Source: Rehmannia glutinosa (Eukaryota > Streptophyta > Magnoliopsida > Lamiales > Orobanchaceae). From it: a stretch of DNA of 64,000 bases. Below the pieces are notes generated by a model that had not been told where the DNA came from, ran no database searches, and saw nothing but the letters and a program-made list of their open reading frames with translations. The stretch spans positions 62,001 through 126,000 of the forward strand of contig JABTTQ020001104.1 in NCBI GenBank assembly GCA_016081115.2, given 5' to 3'. How positions within the stretch are numbered: the stretch's first letter is position 1; each line of letters begins with the position of its first letter. Shown one piece after another: positions 47,333 through 59,308 of this stretch. The position numbers were made by a program, and so were the translations under genes.

Positions 47333-50036
47333 TTACGATATGGCTTGTTTAGTGGTCTTGATACTTCTTTCTATAGCAATAGCAAAAAGATATACCCCAA
47401 AATCAATGTCTATTTCTTTCGTAAGTAGTGGGAGAATGATACTAATCTTGACCTTTAAGTCGTCTTTGAGTTGATCATTTGTAATGCAACTCTTGTCAGG
47501 ATCATACACATATATTGTCGCTTTGAAAATATCAATCTCAATCGCGACCAACGATCATGGGTGCATAATGGAAAATATATATGTGTACATTCCTGCCATT
47601 TTCTTCCAAATGATGGCTTTGCTCCATTTACATATTTCATTAACTCTACTGGTATTCTGAAATGATCCCCTTGCTTGTGGAAATCAATCATAGCAAAGAT
47701 CAATTCATTGTTAAATTGCACATCTAAAATAGCCCGTGAACCACCAAATGACTTCGGATATTTTTTTGCCCGAGCCCGCAACAAATGCAATGCCATGTCA
47801 ACATGCTGAAAGTTGAATATATAGTTAGATATGATCTAATTAAATAACATAAGTAATGAGTTAACATAATTACTTCATCTCAAAACCACCCTCCCGGATT
47901 CAACACATCGTTAAACCATGTTTTGGCATCTTCTAGATTGATATGACCCAATTTTATACGAGGCAATTGAAAATAAAAATTATAAAAAAACAAAGGAATA
48001 AGTAAAATACAAAGATTGTAACTCATTCTAAATTAGTAAAGCACCTAAATAAGCATTTTCTTACCCATCCTCTAAACTCGGAGTACCATTTAAAGAAATG
48101 TTTTTTCTTAACCGGTCAACTTCCTAAAGCAGATCAACCTTCGTGTTGTCAACATGTCTTCTCACTTAGCCTTAAATTTGATCGTGTATGGAGAAGAAAC
48201 TAACTTTGAAGCTTTTTTAATTCTTTTTTGTCTCACAGAGCATCGGTTTGTTGATCACTTTTATCTAAAGTTCTCTTTTTGCATGAAAGTGAAAACCTTA
48301 GTGTACATCTTTGTAAAGCATCTCCTACCTTAGTATTCGTCTCAATGTCCCCAACTATGGCTCGGCTCAACCTCTCTCTCATTGTCCCCTACTATTGGCT
48401 CACCCCGAACCTCTCTCTCAATGTCCATTACTATTGGCTCACGCCAACAACCTCTCTCAATGTCCCTACTATTGGCTCACGCCCAACCTCTCTCTCAATG
48501 TCCCCTACTATCGCTGGCCCCCAACCTCTCTCTCAATATCCGTCTCCTCCCAACTTCCTCAACGTTATCATATTCGGTCTCGGATACTCCATGAACCCCA
48601 AATGAATGGTCTCTGCCGAGATGTTGGTTAGGTCTCATCCGATTCATTATAGTATCGACTTTCCTATTTAACATCTCCATATTAAGCAACAATTGTCTCA
48701 ATATATCATCGTGGTTGCAAGAAGCTTGATGTCTGTATGGAGATCTTCGACTGTGAGAAATAGAAGGCACCTAATATAATAAGAAAACATATAGCTAACA
48801 TCAATTCATCATACCAATAAAGATAAAAGAAATCATGTGAAAATATATAACCATACATCACTACATATATTCACGAAACTCTTTCCCCCTCTCTGTGCGG
48901 TGGATCTAGATCAACATCTTGTTCTGCATCACCAATATTAGAATATCCTCCTCATCATTGAGATAACCATCTAAAATGGATCTTTTTTTCTAGTTCCATG
49001 AACAAATAAATTCACATATTCTTGTTCAGTCTCATCAGGAGAAGCCGTTAATGAGCAACGGACTTTGAGCTGAATAATTGACAAAAAAATATTTTAGCAA
49101 TACTTGAGGTAATGAACAAAAGTAATTATAACTATCGAATTTACTCACTTTTGGATCATCTAAGAGTTTAGCGATTTCTCGAGAAGTAGAGTCATTGTTG
49201 ATCTCCAACGACACATCCTTGGTAGCCCACTGATAGACAACCTAGCTTGATACATGCTTGCTAATTGAGGAATAACCTCGAATGCCCACAACTAAAAGAA
49301 GATGTGTAAGTTATTTGAAAAAATTGAAAATTTAAATATAAATAATATTTAAATTACAAGTTTTTTATCATTCACCAGATCGCTAATGAAATCCCCATAA
49401 AGAATAGCCTGACTTTGGAGCACTTTGCCACCTAAGGAAAGCGTGTATTGTAAACTCGAAACATTTTCTGCCCCATGGATATCTATTAAATAGCTCCAAA
49501 TCATCAACTATATTTAATGTCTCAAATTCAATACTTGTTCTTATTTCCTTACATCTCAACACGGTTTCGTATATAAGCACCAAACCCAGTTTGTATTTTT
49601 CATCCATGTCCGTTCTCTCTTCTTCAAACGCCTCATCCAATTCTTTAGGTGTAACCTTATCACATTCTGAGAAGTACTTATTTGCCAACCTATTACTTTC
49701 ATTTATCTGACTTTGGTATTCCTTCTCATGAGCAGGGTTTAAACCTGTGATGAGCGTAAACTCGTAAAGAGAGAAACGGGCAGCTTTTTTGTCCCCTAAA
49801 CAAAACCACAACTCATCTTTGTTGACAGAGACAACTCTTCGTAATAACAAATTGTGAATTAGTTGGGCAGATATTTTTGAGTTTCTCATTTCGTACAATT
49901 TACCGAAACACGACTTCAAGAACATCTCCTTATGGACTTCATCTAAAGCATCGTATACTTTATCCAAATATGACAAGTTAGAACGTGTTGTAACCTTTGC
50001 GTCACAACGATCATCAACGTTGTATACGTAATCCAT
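47333..50036 (-). pseudogene. DUF1985/ULP1-type gene carried by the Mutator-like element
   Basis: The first exon (50,036-49,383) reads MDYVYNVDDRCDAK, LRRVVSVNKDELWFCLGDK and RFSLYEFTLITGLNP, the DUF1985 signature. FEVIPQLASMYQARL continues near 49,280. A coiled-looking middle segment (LLLNMEMLNRKVDTIMNRM) lies at ~48,690. INLEDAKTWFNDVLNPGGWF (~47,930) and MALHLLRARAKKYP precede the ULP1 peptidase part. At the expected catalytic His the sequence is DRWS, followed by a frame change. IYVYDPDKS follows, and the DCG motif reads DFGVYLFAIAIE. The catalytic Cys is therefore absent and peptidase activity is not expected. Confidence 0.78.
48345..48545. repeat. Minisatellite of ~36-39 bp units
   Basis: Five or six copies of a unit containing CTACTATTGGCTCA and CAACCTCTCTCTCAATGTCC. 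The length varies by a few bases between copies. It lies inside the ULP1-type gene, between its DUF1985 and peptidase parts. Confidence 0.85.
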
Positions 50037-51074
50037 CCTACAAATAACACAAAAATATATATTAATAAACAAAGTTGTTAGATTTTTCCAATTGGTACCA
50101 AGTATCCCTAATTTTGGGCCAACTAGGCATTAAAATGCTTAAAATACATAAATGCATATTCAATTATGAACTATTGCAACTCAAAAATGACAAGATATCT
50201 TTTTGTTTCTTCTCAAAACAAGAAGTCAATTAAAGGCTAGACAACTTAAAAAAAATGTATTCACTTTTAAGAAATAAATAATATTTCCACGAGTACAATC
50301 GAAAAAGAAGAAGCTTAATTACTCCCCATCAACCAGTGTCTACTCAAATTGGACATCTTTTTATTGATATTGGACCAAAAAAAAAAAAAACCCATCTGCC
50401 TTACTTGATCATTAAATGAGTTATGACTTATGATGGTACATGACATTAAGAAGATGAAGTTTGGTGCCAATATCAGGTGAATGGTGACACAAGACATTAT
50501 TTATTAAATAAGTAAAGTTGGTTGAGTTTTAAAATAGAACTAAAAACACTGTCTTTCTTCCAATATCCAAGAGAAGCCAACCAAAATCATCAAACAAATC
50601 AACATCTTCAGAAAATAAAAGCATTGTCCATAAATACATTGTCCTGCAAATACCACTTCATAGAATAAGACTAATATTTTTGAATTCTAACAACTCTGCC
50701 ATAGCCCACTTCACAAATTTAAAAAAATAAAAATAAAATATAATGTTAAAATGTGCTTTCATTACCTCATGGAAAATGGCAGCGTAGTACCAGAGAGCTA
50801 GCCGGCGCCGGAGTTGAGAGCTACAAACTGTGAAGTTTTCTCCTCTTCAAGGCTCAAGTGGTTTGGTTGGCTGGAGGGTTTTCACGGTTTGGGGGAATTG
50901 CAAAATGCAGGCTACTTTTGCCTACTTTTGCTTTCTTTTACAGACTAATAATGGGGGGCAAATATGGAATAAACAATATAATATTTTTTGTTTGTTTTTT
51001 TTAATATTCAAAAGTGGTCAAAGGACAAAAAATGTTTTCTTACAAGTGAATGGACTAAAAGGAGCCATTTCCAC

Positions 51075-51083
51075 TACTTTCAG
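51075..51083. repeat. Right 9-bp target duplication of the Mutator-like element
   Basis: TACTTTCAG, identical to 42,811-42,819. The following AGTAGTACC continues the sequence found uninterrupted at ~55,895. Confidence 0.85.
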
Positions 51084-52696
51084 TAGTACCAAAGTAACTG
51101 ATGCGTAGCTTGAATTGGGGGTGTTTTGGTAATTTAGTCCAACTTCGTCTTAGACTGCTCATTCTTTTTTAAACTTGTATTTTTAGCATTCAAGTTTGGA
51201 TGGAGTTAATAAGTTGGTGTAGACAAGAATTTGCCTAAGTTTATTTATTGCCTTTAATTTGTCATTTTCTGGATTCATTTGTTTGCAAATTAGCACAAAA
51301 ATGTATCCAACATGTTATATGATATGTCTGAATAGCATGGCAACTCAAGTGGGAGGGGAATTAGAAAAATTGATTGCAGGTTAAACAGTTTGTTAAAACA
51401 AGACTGAATATCTCTTTCTTGCAAAAGATACAAATGGTGATGATTGAGTTTGGAACATTTTTTCCTTTTTGAAATTGAAATTTTTTGAAATCGTTTTTTT
51501 TTTTAATCGAGAGTGAGATATAGCCTAAATTGGGGTTTGAATTAGGCATCGAAATGTAACCCTAAATTGAGATTTTTTTTGTGTACAATTATGACAGTGG
51601 AACAGAAGACGGTTTGCAGAACAATTACTGATGATTGATATAGATTCAATGGAAACAACAGAGGCACATGGTGATATTACTGAAATACATCTTATCAACA
51701 ACAGCGGTACATATAACCTTGTAATGAGATTGTAGTAAGAACCTTAGGTGCTCATAATTTTAGTAAAGGGGCTATGTGATGTTAGTTTCTTACGCACTTC
51801 TCTATGCAGGGAAGACCATTGTGTTCCATTGGAAATTGCTGTTAAAGGATTTGTGTAATGCTTGTCTTCTTGTTCTTTTGTTTTGGCATCTTATGTTTGA
51901 AATAAACTGCTCCTCAAAGCCTGTATGTCTCACTATTACCTTGTTACAACTGGCAAGTACAATTGTGACATTTATGTTTAGGTCAGTCCAAAGACCATCG
52001 TATAAACCCAAGTCCTGGTTCAAGGTTTGGAATTGGGAGTTTGTTTTTGAAGCTGTTCTTTGTTTTGTACTAATCATACATACTGCCAACCATCTCAGAA
52101 ACACATTTAGATTATACCAAACCATCCATGTTGGGATAAATACTTAAATACGAATCCAGTCACAATCCCTTGTCATTACACGTGCAAGGCTTACATTTCA
52201 AATTCATATTTTATCATTTCAAGTGGGATGTGTATCTTGATATACTAAGACTCGTGGAGCCTGGGCAATGCCTTGATACCATCTGAACTGTGGGGTGAAC
52301 ATCTTCAATGAATCGGTTGATGCAACTGAATTAAAGTGTTGAAGCTGCTGGGGAAGGGCCGTTTTTGCTGTTCATTGTCAAGGCGTTATTGGCATTTTGA
52401 TAACTACAAGGTTCACCAGATACAAACTATATGTAGGAAACTGAAGAAAGCTACATGTCAGTTTCTTGAAAAACCTATGTGGGCTGATGTCATAGAATAT
52501 ATTTTTTACCCTTTTTCTGAGTATATATATAATGTCATTGTTAATTTCATATCAATCTGTCAACGCCCGACAGAAAATCCCCAAATCAGTGGCAATTGTG
52601 AATTAATCTGAATTCTGTAATTCCATGTATAGGTTCAATTATATCCGATCTTGAACTTGTATACTCTTGATCAATTTTAAAGGGAATAATATTTCT
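51084..52696. other. 3' flank of the head-only gene, then promoter of the chimeric gene
   Basis: 51,084-52,200 is paralogous in parts to 55,897-56,690 and 60,560-60,700. The open stretch at 51,776-52,147 is not preserved as coding in those copies. From ~52,360 the sequence matches other array promoters (CATTGTCAAGGCGTTATTGG, then CTACATGTCAGTTTCTTG at 52,451). Confidence 0.5.
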
Positions 52697-55016
52697 ATGA
52701 TCTACGACAACTGGGAGAGGCTGGTTGCAGCCGTGCTGAAAAAAGAAGCAATTTGGCAACTCTGTCATGCACAGTCCAGAAGCCCCAGCATCCGCTCTGA
52801 ATCATCGGATCTCAGTCCCAATTTCGAGTTGAGTGATGGTAATTTACAGAAGGTAGAAGAATCTGTTGAGAAACCAGTTCCCAAGCTTGTTTTTCTTGAG
52901 GGCTCTACTCCAGGGTTTCGCCTGAGCGATACTCTGAAGGGCCTCAAAGAGCTGGGCAAAGGAACAGTCGGGACTTCCATTGTCGCTCAATTATTGCAGG
53001 ATGTACAAGTTTCAGACCAAGAATTTCTAGCTAGCGGAACAAAAGTCGTAATGAAGTAGCTGAAGGAAGTGAGCGTGACGGGAGAAGAATTTAAGCAGCA
53101 GATGAAGGTTCTTGGAAATTGTAGGCATGTAAATGTGGCTGCACCAAGGGCATGCTACTTTTCCGACAAGGCCAATGGAAAGCTCATCGTCTATGACTAC
53201 TATAGCCAGGGGAGCCTTTCTGATATGTTACACGGTAGAAATTAGGGACAATTACAAAAAGTACCCTTGAGGTTTGACCTAATTACAAAAAAAACCCAGC
53301 TAACTTTTAAAACATCACAAAAAGTACTCCTGAGGTTTAATTCATTGTTAAAATGAAGGGGTTAACTCTAATATAATATGATTTGGGGGTTGAAATGTGT
53401 TTTCTTTATGAAGAAGGTAAATGTTAGACAAAAATAAAACCTCAGAGGTATTTTTTATAATTTCGAAATTTAGCTTCTTTTTTTTTTAATTAGGTCAAAC
53501 CTCAAGGGTACTTTTTGTAATTGACCTAAAATTTAACATCATAAATGGACCTCTCTTCATTTGCATCACAAGTTTATTTCTCTATTGCTGCACTTAAATT
53601 TGTTGCTCTTCGTTCTGAGTTATTGATATCTATATTCAGTAGACTATAAGTCTTGTCTAGATCATTTCAACAAAAGGGTTTGAGATCATTAATTCGTGTC
53701 ACAGGAAAGAAAGGTCATGCTCATTGGGAAAGCCATTTTATGATTGCAATTCGCAAGGCCCGATACACAAGAAAGAAAGATCATGTTAATTGGGAAAGTC
53801 ATCTGAAAATTGCAATTGGTGCAGTGCGGGGTATTGCTCATATCCACACACAATTTGGTGCCCATGGAAACATAAAATCCTCCAATATTTTTCTCAACTC
53901 CCAGCATTATGGCTGCGTGTCAGATTTTGATTTGTCGGGCATAATGGTAAATTCAGCAGAATCACCACACCGGGCCACTTTAGGATACCACTCCCCAACA
54001 TACGATTATAAGACCGTGTCCCAGGAAAGTGATGTCTACAGCTTTGGAAACCTTTTGCTTGAACTTCTTACAGGTAAATCACCTATGCAGGCACAAGGGT
54101 TTGAAAAAGATCTGCACCTAGTCAAATGGGCTCGTTCCATCAAATACGAGGAACGGACGTCTAAGTTGTTTGATAAAAGTCTTAGAAGACCAATTCAGTA
54201 CGAGAAGGATGTGTTAGAAATGATGCAAACAGAGATTCCAGGTGTTCATATACCTTTAGTCACGGATTTAGAGGAACTGAGAACAGTTCTTGGCACACAT
54301 TTTCAATCAATGGCTCGTGTTCCAGCTGGCTACTTCGCAGCTCAGGATTTGTTGGAAATGACGATGATGTTGCAGGTTGCAATGAGGTGCTTGGCTGAGC
54401 ATCCAAAAAACAGGCCTAAGATGTGTGATGTAGTTTCGATGCTAGAAAATATAGGGACGCCAAAACATGCCCAAACTACCTCAATCCTGGTGACCACAAA
54501 GCTTCCAATCTTTGTAAGATTGCTTGAAATTTAGTCATGTAGAAATGCACAATAATATCTCGTTTTCTCCAATTTATTCTCTTTTGACAACGTATGTATG
54601 TGTGTGTGTCTATATATATATATATATATCTACTTTCCTAAATATCCATTTAAAGCTTTTTGATTTGAAACAGGGTGGCAAGAAGGACTATGGAAGAGAG
54701 GAAAGAGACGTTAAATGGGCTAAAAGTCGGAAAACATGGCATGGTTTTGAACCAATAAAAACCGCTGGCAAGCACAACTACGAAAAAGTTTTCCCAATCG
54801 AAGTGGCAAAGAGGAAAGCTGAGATTGTAAGGTCAGTATCCATTTTTTTGTTTTGAGGTATACCTACCCTTTTGGTGCAAATAGGAATATAATTCTTGTT
54901 TTGTAATTATCATCTTTAGGCTTCAAGAATTGCACACTCTCAAGGGTCACATCGATTCACTTGTGAAGGCAAAAGGCCTTGATATTGATTCAATCCATCA
55001 TTACTACACAGTTTGA
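52697..55016 (+). pseudogene. Chimera: YDNWERLV head, pseudokinase and H+-ATPase C-terminal regulatory domain
   Basis: The usual start ATG is ATT here; the next ATG (52,697) gives MIYDNWERLV. Exon 1 (to 53,234) has LGKGTVGTS and VVMK, then an in-frame TAG (~53,057) where paralogs have Leu. Exon 2 (53,705-54,513) reads AHGNIKSSN, SDFDL and ESDVYSFGNLLLELLTG, with an in-frame repeat of its first ~25 codons. Its end switches near 54,500 to KLPIF before a GTAAGA donor. Exons 54,674-54,831 and 54,920-55,016 then encode GGKKDYGREERDVKWA, KTWHGFEP, AKRKAEIVR, LQELHTLKGHIDSLVKAKG and the ending HHYYTV. These are hallmarks of the plant plasma-membrane H+-ATPase R domain. No pump segments exist. Confidence 0.8.
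53246..53527. repeat. Palindromic MITE in intron 1 of the chimeric gene
   Basis: Arms GGGACAATTACAAAAAGTAC and GTACTTTTTGTAATTGACC. It is a subfamily with 'AGTACC' next to the arms, also seen near 12,735. Confidence 0.7.
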
Positions 55017-55425
55017 AGGAGTAAGCTAAGCATAAGATGAACATATAGGATGGAAATTCGGAATGTGAAAGACAGAACAGAAAAAACAGCCTTGGTTACT
55101 AAGCATCAGATTCTGGATTGTGATTATGCAAACTGGAAGTTTGATCGCACCAAGGTGTGGTAATATGTTTTTCTGAGTCCTTCCTACAGCAAAAGAGCAA
55201 CCAAAAAAACCCTCTGCTTGTTTACTTAGCCACTGAATTTAGAACACAAAATTATTCTTTAGCAATTTTTGTAGGGAAATTCTTAAATTTTACTTCGAAC
55301 CAACAATTTCTGAAACACCTTGAGATTTCTATTTATTTCTAAGGGAGACGTTTCTTAGAAGACAATGACAATGTAGAATACGGTTATATGTGTACATTAA
55401 AGTTCCAGGCACTTATCGAAAGTAG

Positions 55426-55428
<3 letters not shown>

Positions 55429-55479
<51 letters not shown>
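55429..55479. repeat. (CT)n microsatellite
   Basis: About 25 uninterrupted CT units. Confidence 0.95.
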
Positions 55480-55481
<2 letters not shown>

Positions 55482-55569
55482 CCTACAAGGAGTGTGTAAT
55501 TTCAAAGATAATTTCAAAATAAATTTGTACTTTTATGATGTCTCATACAAAGAGCCAAAGAAGTTAAGG

Positions 55570-56757
55570 CAATCACAAATGAGTCATTAATCAATGCTTT
55601 TGGAAACGCGATTAGGGATGGTAATCGGCCTGAATTAAGATATGGTTGATCAAATCTAAATTTGTTCTGTCATAGATTTTTATGATCTAGAGTTGAAATC
55701 CCGGGGGCTCGAGGCACTGGGCTGAATTCACTATATCAATATTAAAATTTTAATAATATTAAGAAAATCAAAGAATAATATCATTAAGATTATTTTTTTC
55801 TCATAAATACATATATAATAAGTCGATGATGAGGAGAAAGAAATCAAGAATGCGTTTGGATCGATGGATTTTGACTCGATGGCTTTCTAATACTTCAGTA
55901 GTACCCAAGTAATTGATGTGTAGCTTGAATTGGGGGTGTTTTGGTAATTGAGTCCAATTTCATCTAAGGCAGCTCACTGATGATCATTCTTCTTTAGATT
56001 TGTGGTTTTAGCATTCAAGTTTGGGTGGAGTTAATAAGTTGTGTAGCCAAGAATTTGCCTAAGTTTATTACCTTTAGTTTGTCATCTTCCCCATTCATTT
56101 GTTTGCCGACAAGTACAAAACTTCTAGAAGTAATTCCCTCCCCCCCCAGCTCAAAAAAGCGATTCAGCTCATAGTCTGATCTTGTCTAGCCACTTTTCTT
56201 GTGTTTCAGGGTACAAATTTCATTTTTTTTTTATTCTGGCAGATATGCGATCATTTGTAGGTGTGTTACTGCTTGTGTTCCTATTAGAGGTCTTTTTCAA
56301 AATATTTTAATATGAGGATGCTCTTGCTTATTTGGCGGTCTTTACGATGACAGAGATTTTTCTTTTCTTTTTCTTTTTTTTTTTTTTTTTTTTTTTGGGG
56401 GGTTGTTGTTGTTGGGGGTTATAACTTAGTTGTAATACTTACGGAAAATGCTCCTCTAAGCTGTTAGTACTGTGACGTTCATGTTTTGTTTGAGGTCAGT
56501 CCAAAAATCATCATATAAACCGAAGTCCTGGGTTCAAGGTTTGGAATTGGGAGTTTGTTTTTGGAGCTGTTCTGCTTTGTTTGTGTGTTGTGTGTGTACT
56601 TAAATATGAATTCAGTCACAATCCCTCGTCATTACATGTGCAAGCTGTGCATTTTTTAAATCATAGTTTATCATTCAAGTGGTGTTTCCTTGTTTTCTCC
56701 CAACAAGGTCTATCTATATATACACTAAAATTTAACCTCATTCAAGCTCAAAACGAG
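55570..56757. other. Truncated paralog of the 41.5-52.2 kb segment, with the transposon-free site
   Basis: 55,570-55,800 matches 41,460-41,800; 55,820-55,896 matches the head-only gene's end; 55,897-56,130 matches 51,084-51,300 without any insertion; 56,490-56,690 matches 51,980-52,240. The final ~60 bases are the leader of the gene at 56,758. Confidence 0.7.
55820..55912 (+). pseudogene. Isolated C-terminal segment of a head-only gene
   Basis: Reads MMRRKKSRMRLDRWILTRW, then SNTSVVPK and a stop at 55,910. It is homologous to residues ~85 to the end of the 42.5 kb protein; the YDNWERLV part is missing. It shows how that frame ended before the transposon arrived. Confidence 0.7.
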
Positions 56758-58194
56758 ATGAGTAAGATCTATGACAACTGGGAGAGGCTAGTGGAAGTCG
56801 TGCTTCGGAGAGAACAGCTTAAAGAAATCGCTCTTCAAGACTCGACCAGCCTGAGCAGCACCTTCATCTTATCAGATTTCAGTTTCAGATTGAATTCCAA
56901 CTTTTCGACTCTTGAAGATTCGTCGATATATCAGCATGATTTTCCAACCTCAGCTCACAACAACACAGTAGAGTCAAATATACGGCAGACTCAGGAAGAC
57001 AAGATTTTAATACCGATAGAAGGTTGTAGTTTTCCGTGGAACGTGGAAGATCTGCTAAGTGCTTTTGCCGAAAAACTTGGAACGGGAAACCTTGGTATGA
57101 CATGCAAGGTAATGCTGGATGAAAGAAGCATAGTCGTGGTGAAGAGATTGGAGGAGGTGAAGATTCGAAGGTTGGAGTTTGAGCAGCAGATTCAGTTTCT
57201 TGGTAGTATTACGCATGTCAATATAGTTCCAATAAAAGCGTACTTTAATATTTATGAAAACATGTGTTTGGTCTATGATTTTTGCAAACAGAGCGTGGGA
57301 TCACTGCTGCATGGTACGTAACAACTTCAACACTATATGTATATATATTATGATTAATTACAAAAAGTGCTCCTGAGATTAAGTCTAATTACAAAAAAAA
57401 CCCAACATTCTTTCAAAATTATGAATACCTCTTGACATTTGTTTCTATTTTACAAATTACAGAGTTATTTGTTAAGTACAAATCTCAACGGAGTGTTTGT
57501 AATGCATAAGGGGATATTTGTAATTTGTAATTAGGCAGGGGCACCTTCTGGTTACTCACCTCTTCATGCTATGAGGCATGTCTCAATGCACAGATATGAT
57601 TAACTGATGTCTTCTTTCGAGTTTGCAGATAAATTTGGGAAAAAACTGAAGCCTTTGGATTGGGATGCACGACAAAAAATCGCAATCGGAACAGCACGAG
57701 GCCTTGCTCATATCCACACACAACGTGGAGGGAAGCTAGTCCACGGAAATATAAAAGCTTCAAATATTTTTCTTAACTCACAACAATATGGCTGCATATC
57801 TGATCATTGTTTGGTCACGATGGACGGTGTGGATGAACCGCCTCCAATGCAAAACACGGGTTACGTGGCCCCAGAAATAATCGACTTCCGACAAGTTTCC
57901 CAAGAATCCGATGTGTATAGCTTCGGAGTTCTGCTGCTTGAACTGTTGACTCGAAAGTCCCCTGATCGTGTGAAACTAGGTATTAAGGTTGTCGGCCTAG
58001 TTAAATGGGTGAATTATGTGAGTAGCAAGAAGGGGACTTGTAAAGTGTTCGATTCAAAGCTTGTAAAGAATGATATCATAGAGGAAGAGATGGTGAAAAT
58101 GCTGCTCATAGGAATGCATTGCGTGGGAAGGAAGCCAGAGCAGAGACCTAAAATGGCTGATATACTGAAGATGATGGAGTGTTCATTTGCATAA
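56758..58194 (+). CDS. Head-plus-pseudokinase protein, intact, distinct subfamily
   Basis: Exon 1 56,758-57,313 and exon 2 57,629-58,194 join in phase to 373 residues. The head is MSKIYDNWERLVEVV and LRREQLKEIALQDS. The Gly-loop is LGTGNLGMTCKV, the beta-3 Lys is in VVVKRLEEV, and the N-lobe ends ENMCLVYDFCKQSVGSLLHG. HRD is replaced by VHGNIKASN and DFG by SDHCL. ESDVYSFGVLLLELLT and RPKMADILKMME follow. It lacks the TEIPGVHL insert of the plus subfamily. Its head (VEVV, LRREQL) is closest to the pump-tail genes immediately downstream, making it a possible bridge between the two classes. No membrane segment is present. Confidence 0.83.
57350..57545. repeat. Palindromic MITE remnant in intron
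   Basis: Contains TTAATTACAAAAAGTGCTCC at the left and TTGTAATTAGGC at the right. The arms are eroded. Confidence 0.55.
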
Positions 58195-59308
58195 GGTTCA
58201 CAGAGAAAACAAAAAGCCTACATTTGTACACATGCCGATTGCTGAAAAGAGGCCGTTTCTTGTACGTATTTGTTTTTCTTTCTATTCCATGATATATAAC
58301 ATGACATCTCTTATTCAAGTTGTTTCCAAATTCCAATATTTGTTTTTTATTTCTATTCCATTTAGAGCCCATTTCTTATTTGTGGTCGTCAAGAGCACAC
58401 ATGTATTATAATTAAAAGTAGTTAAATCATGGTTGAGTAGATTTCACTTTTGGTCCATTAGATTTGGGCCCCTGCGATTTTAGTCCCATATGATTGATTT
58501 TGACGCAAAACTGTTAGAAAATTAACGGTCCAAATAGTCAGGTCGGTTAAATCTTGAATTAGTTTAGGTGCCAGTCTTTTGCAACTATCAGACTCAGACC
58601 CCACCATCTAAAGCTATTAGTTGGAATCCTAAGCTCTAAAGCTATTAGACTCAGAGGGTGTTTGACTAAGCTTATTTAAAAGATTTTATAAGCTACTACA
58701 TCTTATAAGATGTTTTTATAGCTTATAAAATGTTAGATCTTATTTTAAAACTAAGTGGTTGAAGCGTTTGGATATAATAAAATGTTAGTAATGACATTTT
58801 TGTTATTAAAGTTAAAGGAAATTGTAAAATAAGATCTTGTTTTAAAAATAAGGAGGTTCCCAGCTTATAAGCTGCTAATATCTTTTTTTTTTAAAAGCTA
58901 CTATCTTTTTTTGGGAGCTTAGGTTTTTTTGTTAAAAAAATTATCACGATTTTTTAGAGAGCTTATAAGCTCACTCATACACCCTATCTAAGTGTGAAGA
59001 GTATTAAATAACAGTACTCTCTTATCAGCAAATATTAGCTGTGCTTCAGTAATTGATGTGGTGGTCACTCTCAATACCTGACCCTTTGGCAGTTGCAGCA
59101 TATTTTTCTTTACCAAAGATATTACTGATTTTAATAGTATTGATTGATTAAATCATCAGTTCTTTTATTATAATCACCTTTTTCTCCAATTTTCTCTTAA
59201 GACAGGCAATCAAACATCATCATTTCTTCTCTTACCATCATTTCTTTGATTGATCATTCCAAAACCTGTTAAATTGTTTTTATCAGATTTATTTTCTTTG
59301 ATCTTGAT
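58195..59308. other. Intergenic DNA and promoter of the pump-tail gene, with a MITE
   Basis: A separate MITE-like element lies at about 58,650-58,982, with GGGTGTTTGACTAAGCTTA at the left and, on the other strand, GGGTGTATGAGTGAGCTTA at the right (hAT-type ends; no clear duplication seen). The 58,560-59,300 segment is partly duplicated at 61,420-61,735, upstream of the sister gene. Confidence 0.55.

Larger units (their letters stand above)
42820..51074. mobile_element. 8.26-kb Mutator-like element carrying transposase and DUF1985/ULP1 sequences
   Basis: The boundaries follow from the 9-bp duplication and the empty-site paralog. Ends are only weakly inverse (GTCCA.TCA shared about 20 bases in), as in MULEs without long terminal repeats. 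From left: a CTT microsatellite, an ACGACT dyad cluster, a broken MuDR-type transposase (+), a long dyad-repeat region, and a DUF1985/ULP1 gene (-). This content resembles Kaonashi-type MULEs known to carry ULP1-like genes. Coding parts are degenerate, so it is probably non-autonomous now. Confidence 0.85.

Noticed and set aside
51980..52035. GGTTCAAGG with flanking sequence, tRNA B-box-like, repeated near 56,535
   Set aside because: No A box or cloverleaf could be folded. The repetition is explained by the segmental duplication of this flank.
51776..52147. 123-codon open frame with hydrophobic stretches
   Set aside because: The paralogous segments at 56.5 and 60.6 kb do not keep it open, so it is chance.
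54605..54632. TATA-rich run as a promoter for an independent tail gene
   Set aside because: It is a TG/TA microsatellite in an intron whose splice borders match the 59.3 kb gene; no start codon in frame follows.
52697..55016. A real plasma-membrane H+-ATPase gene in the window
   Set aside because: Only the C-terminal regulatory exons are present; no DKTGT, TGES or membrane segments were found anywhere in the window.
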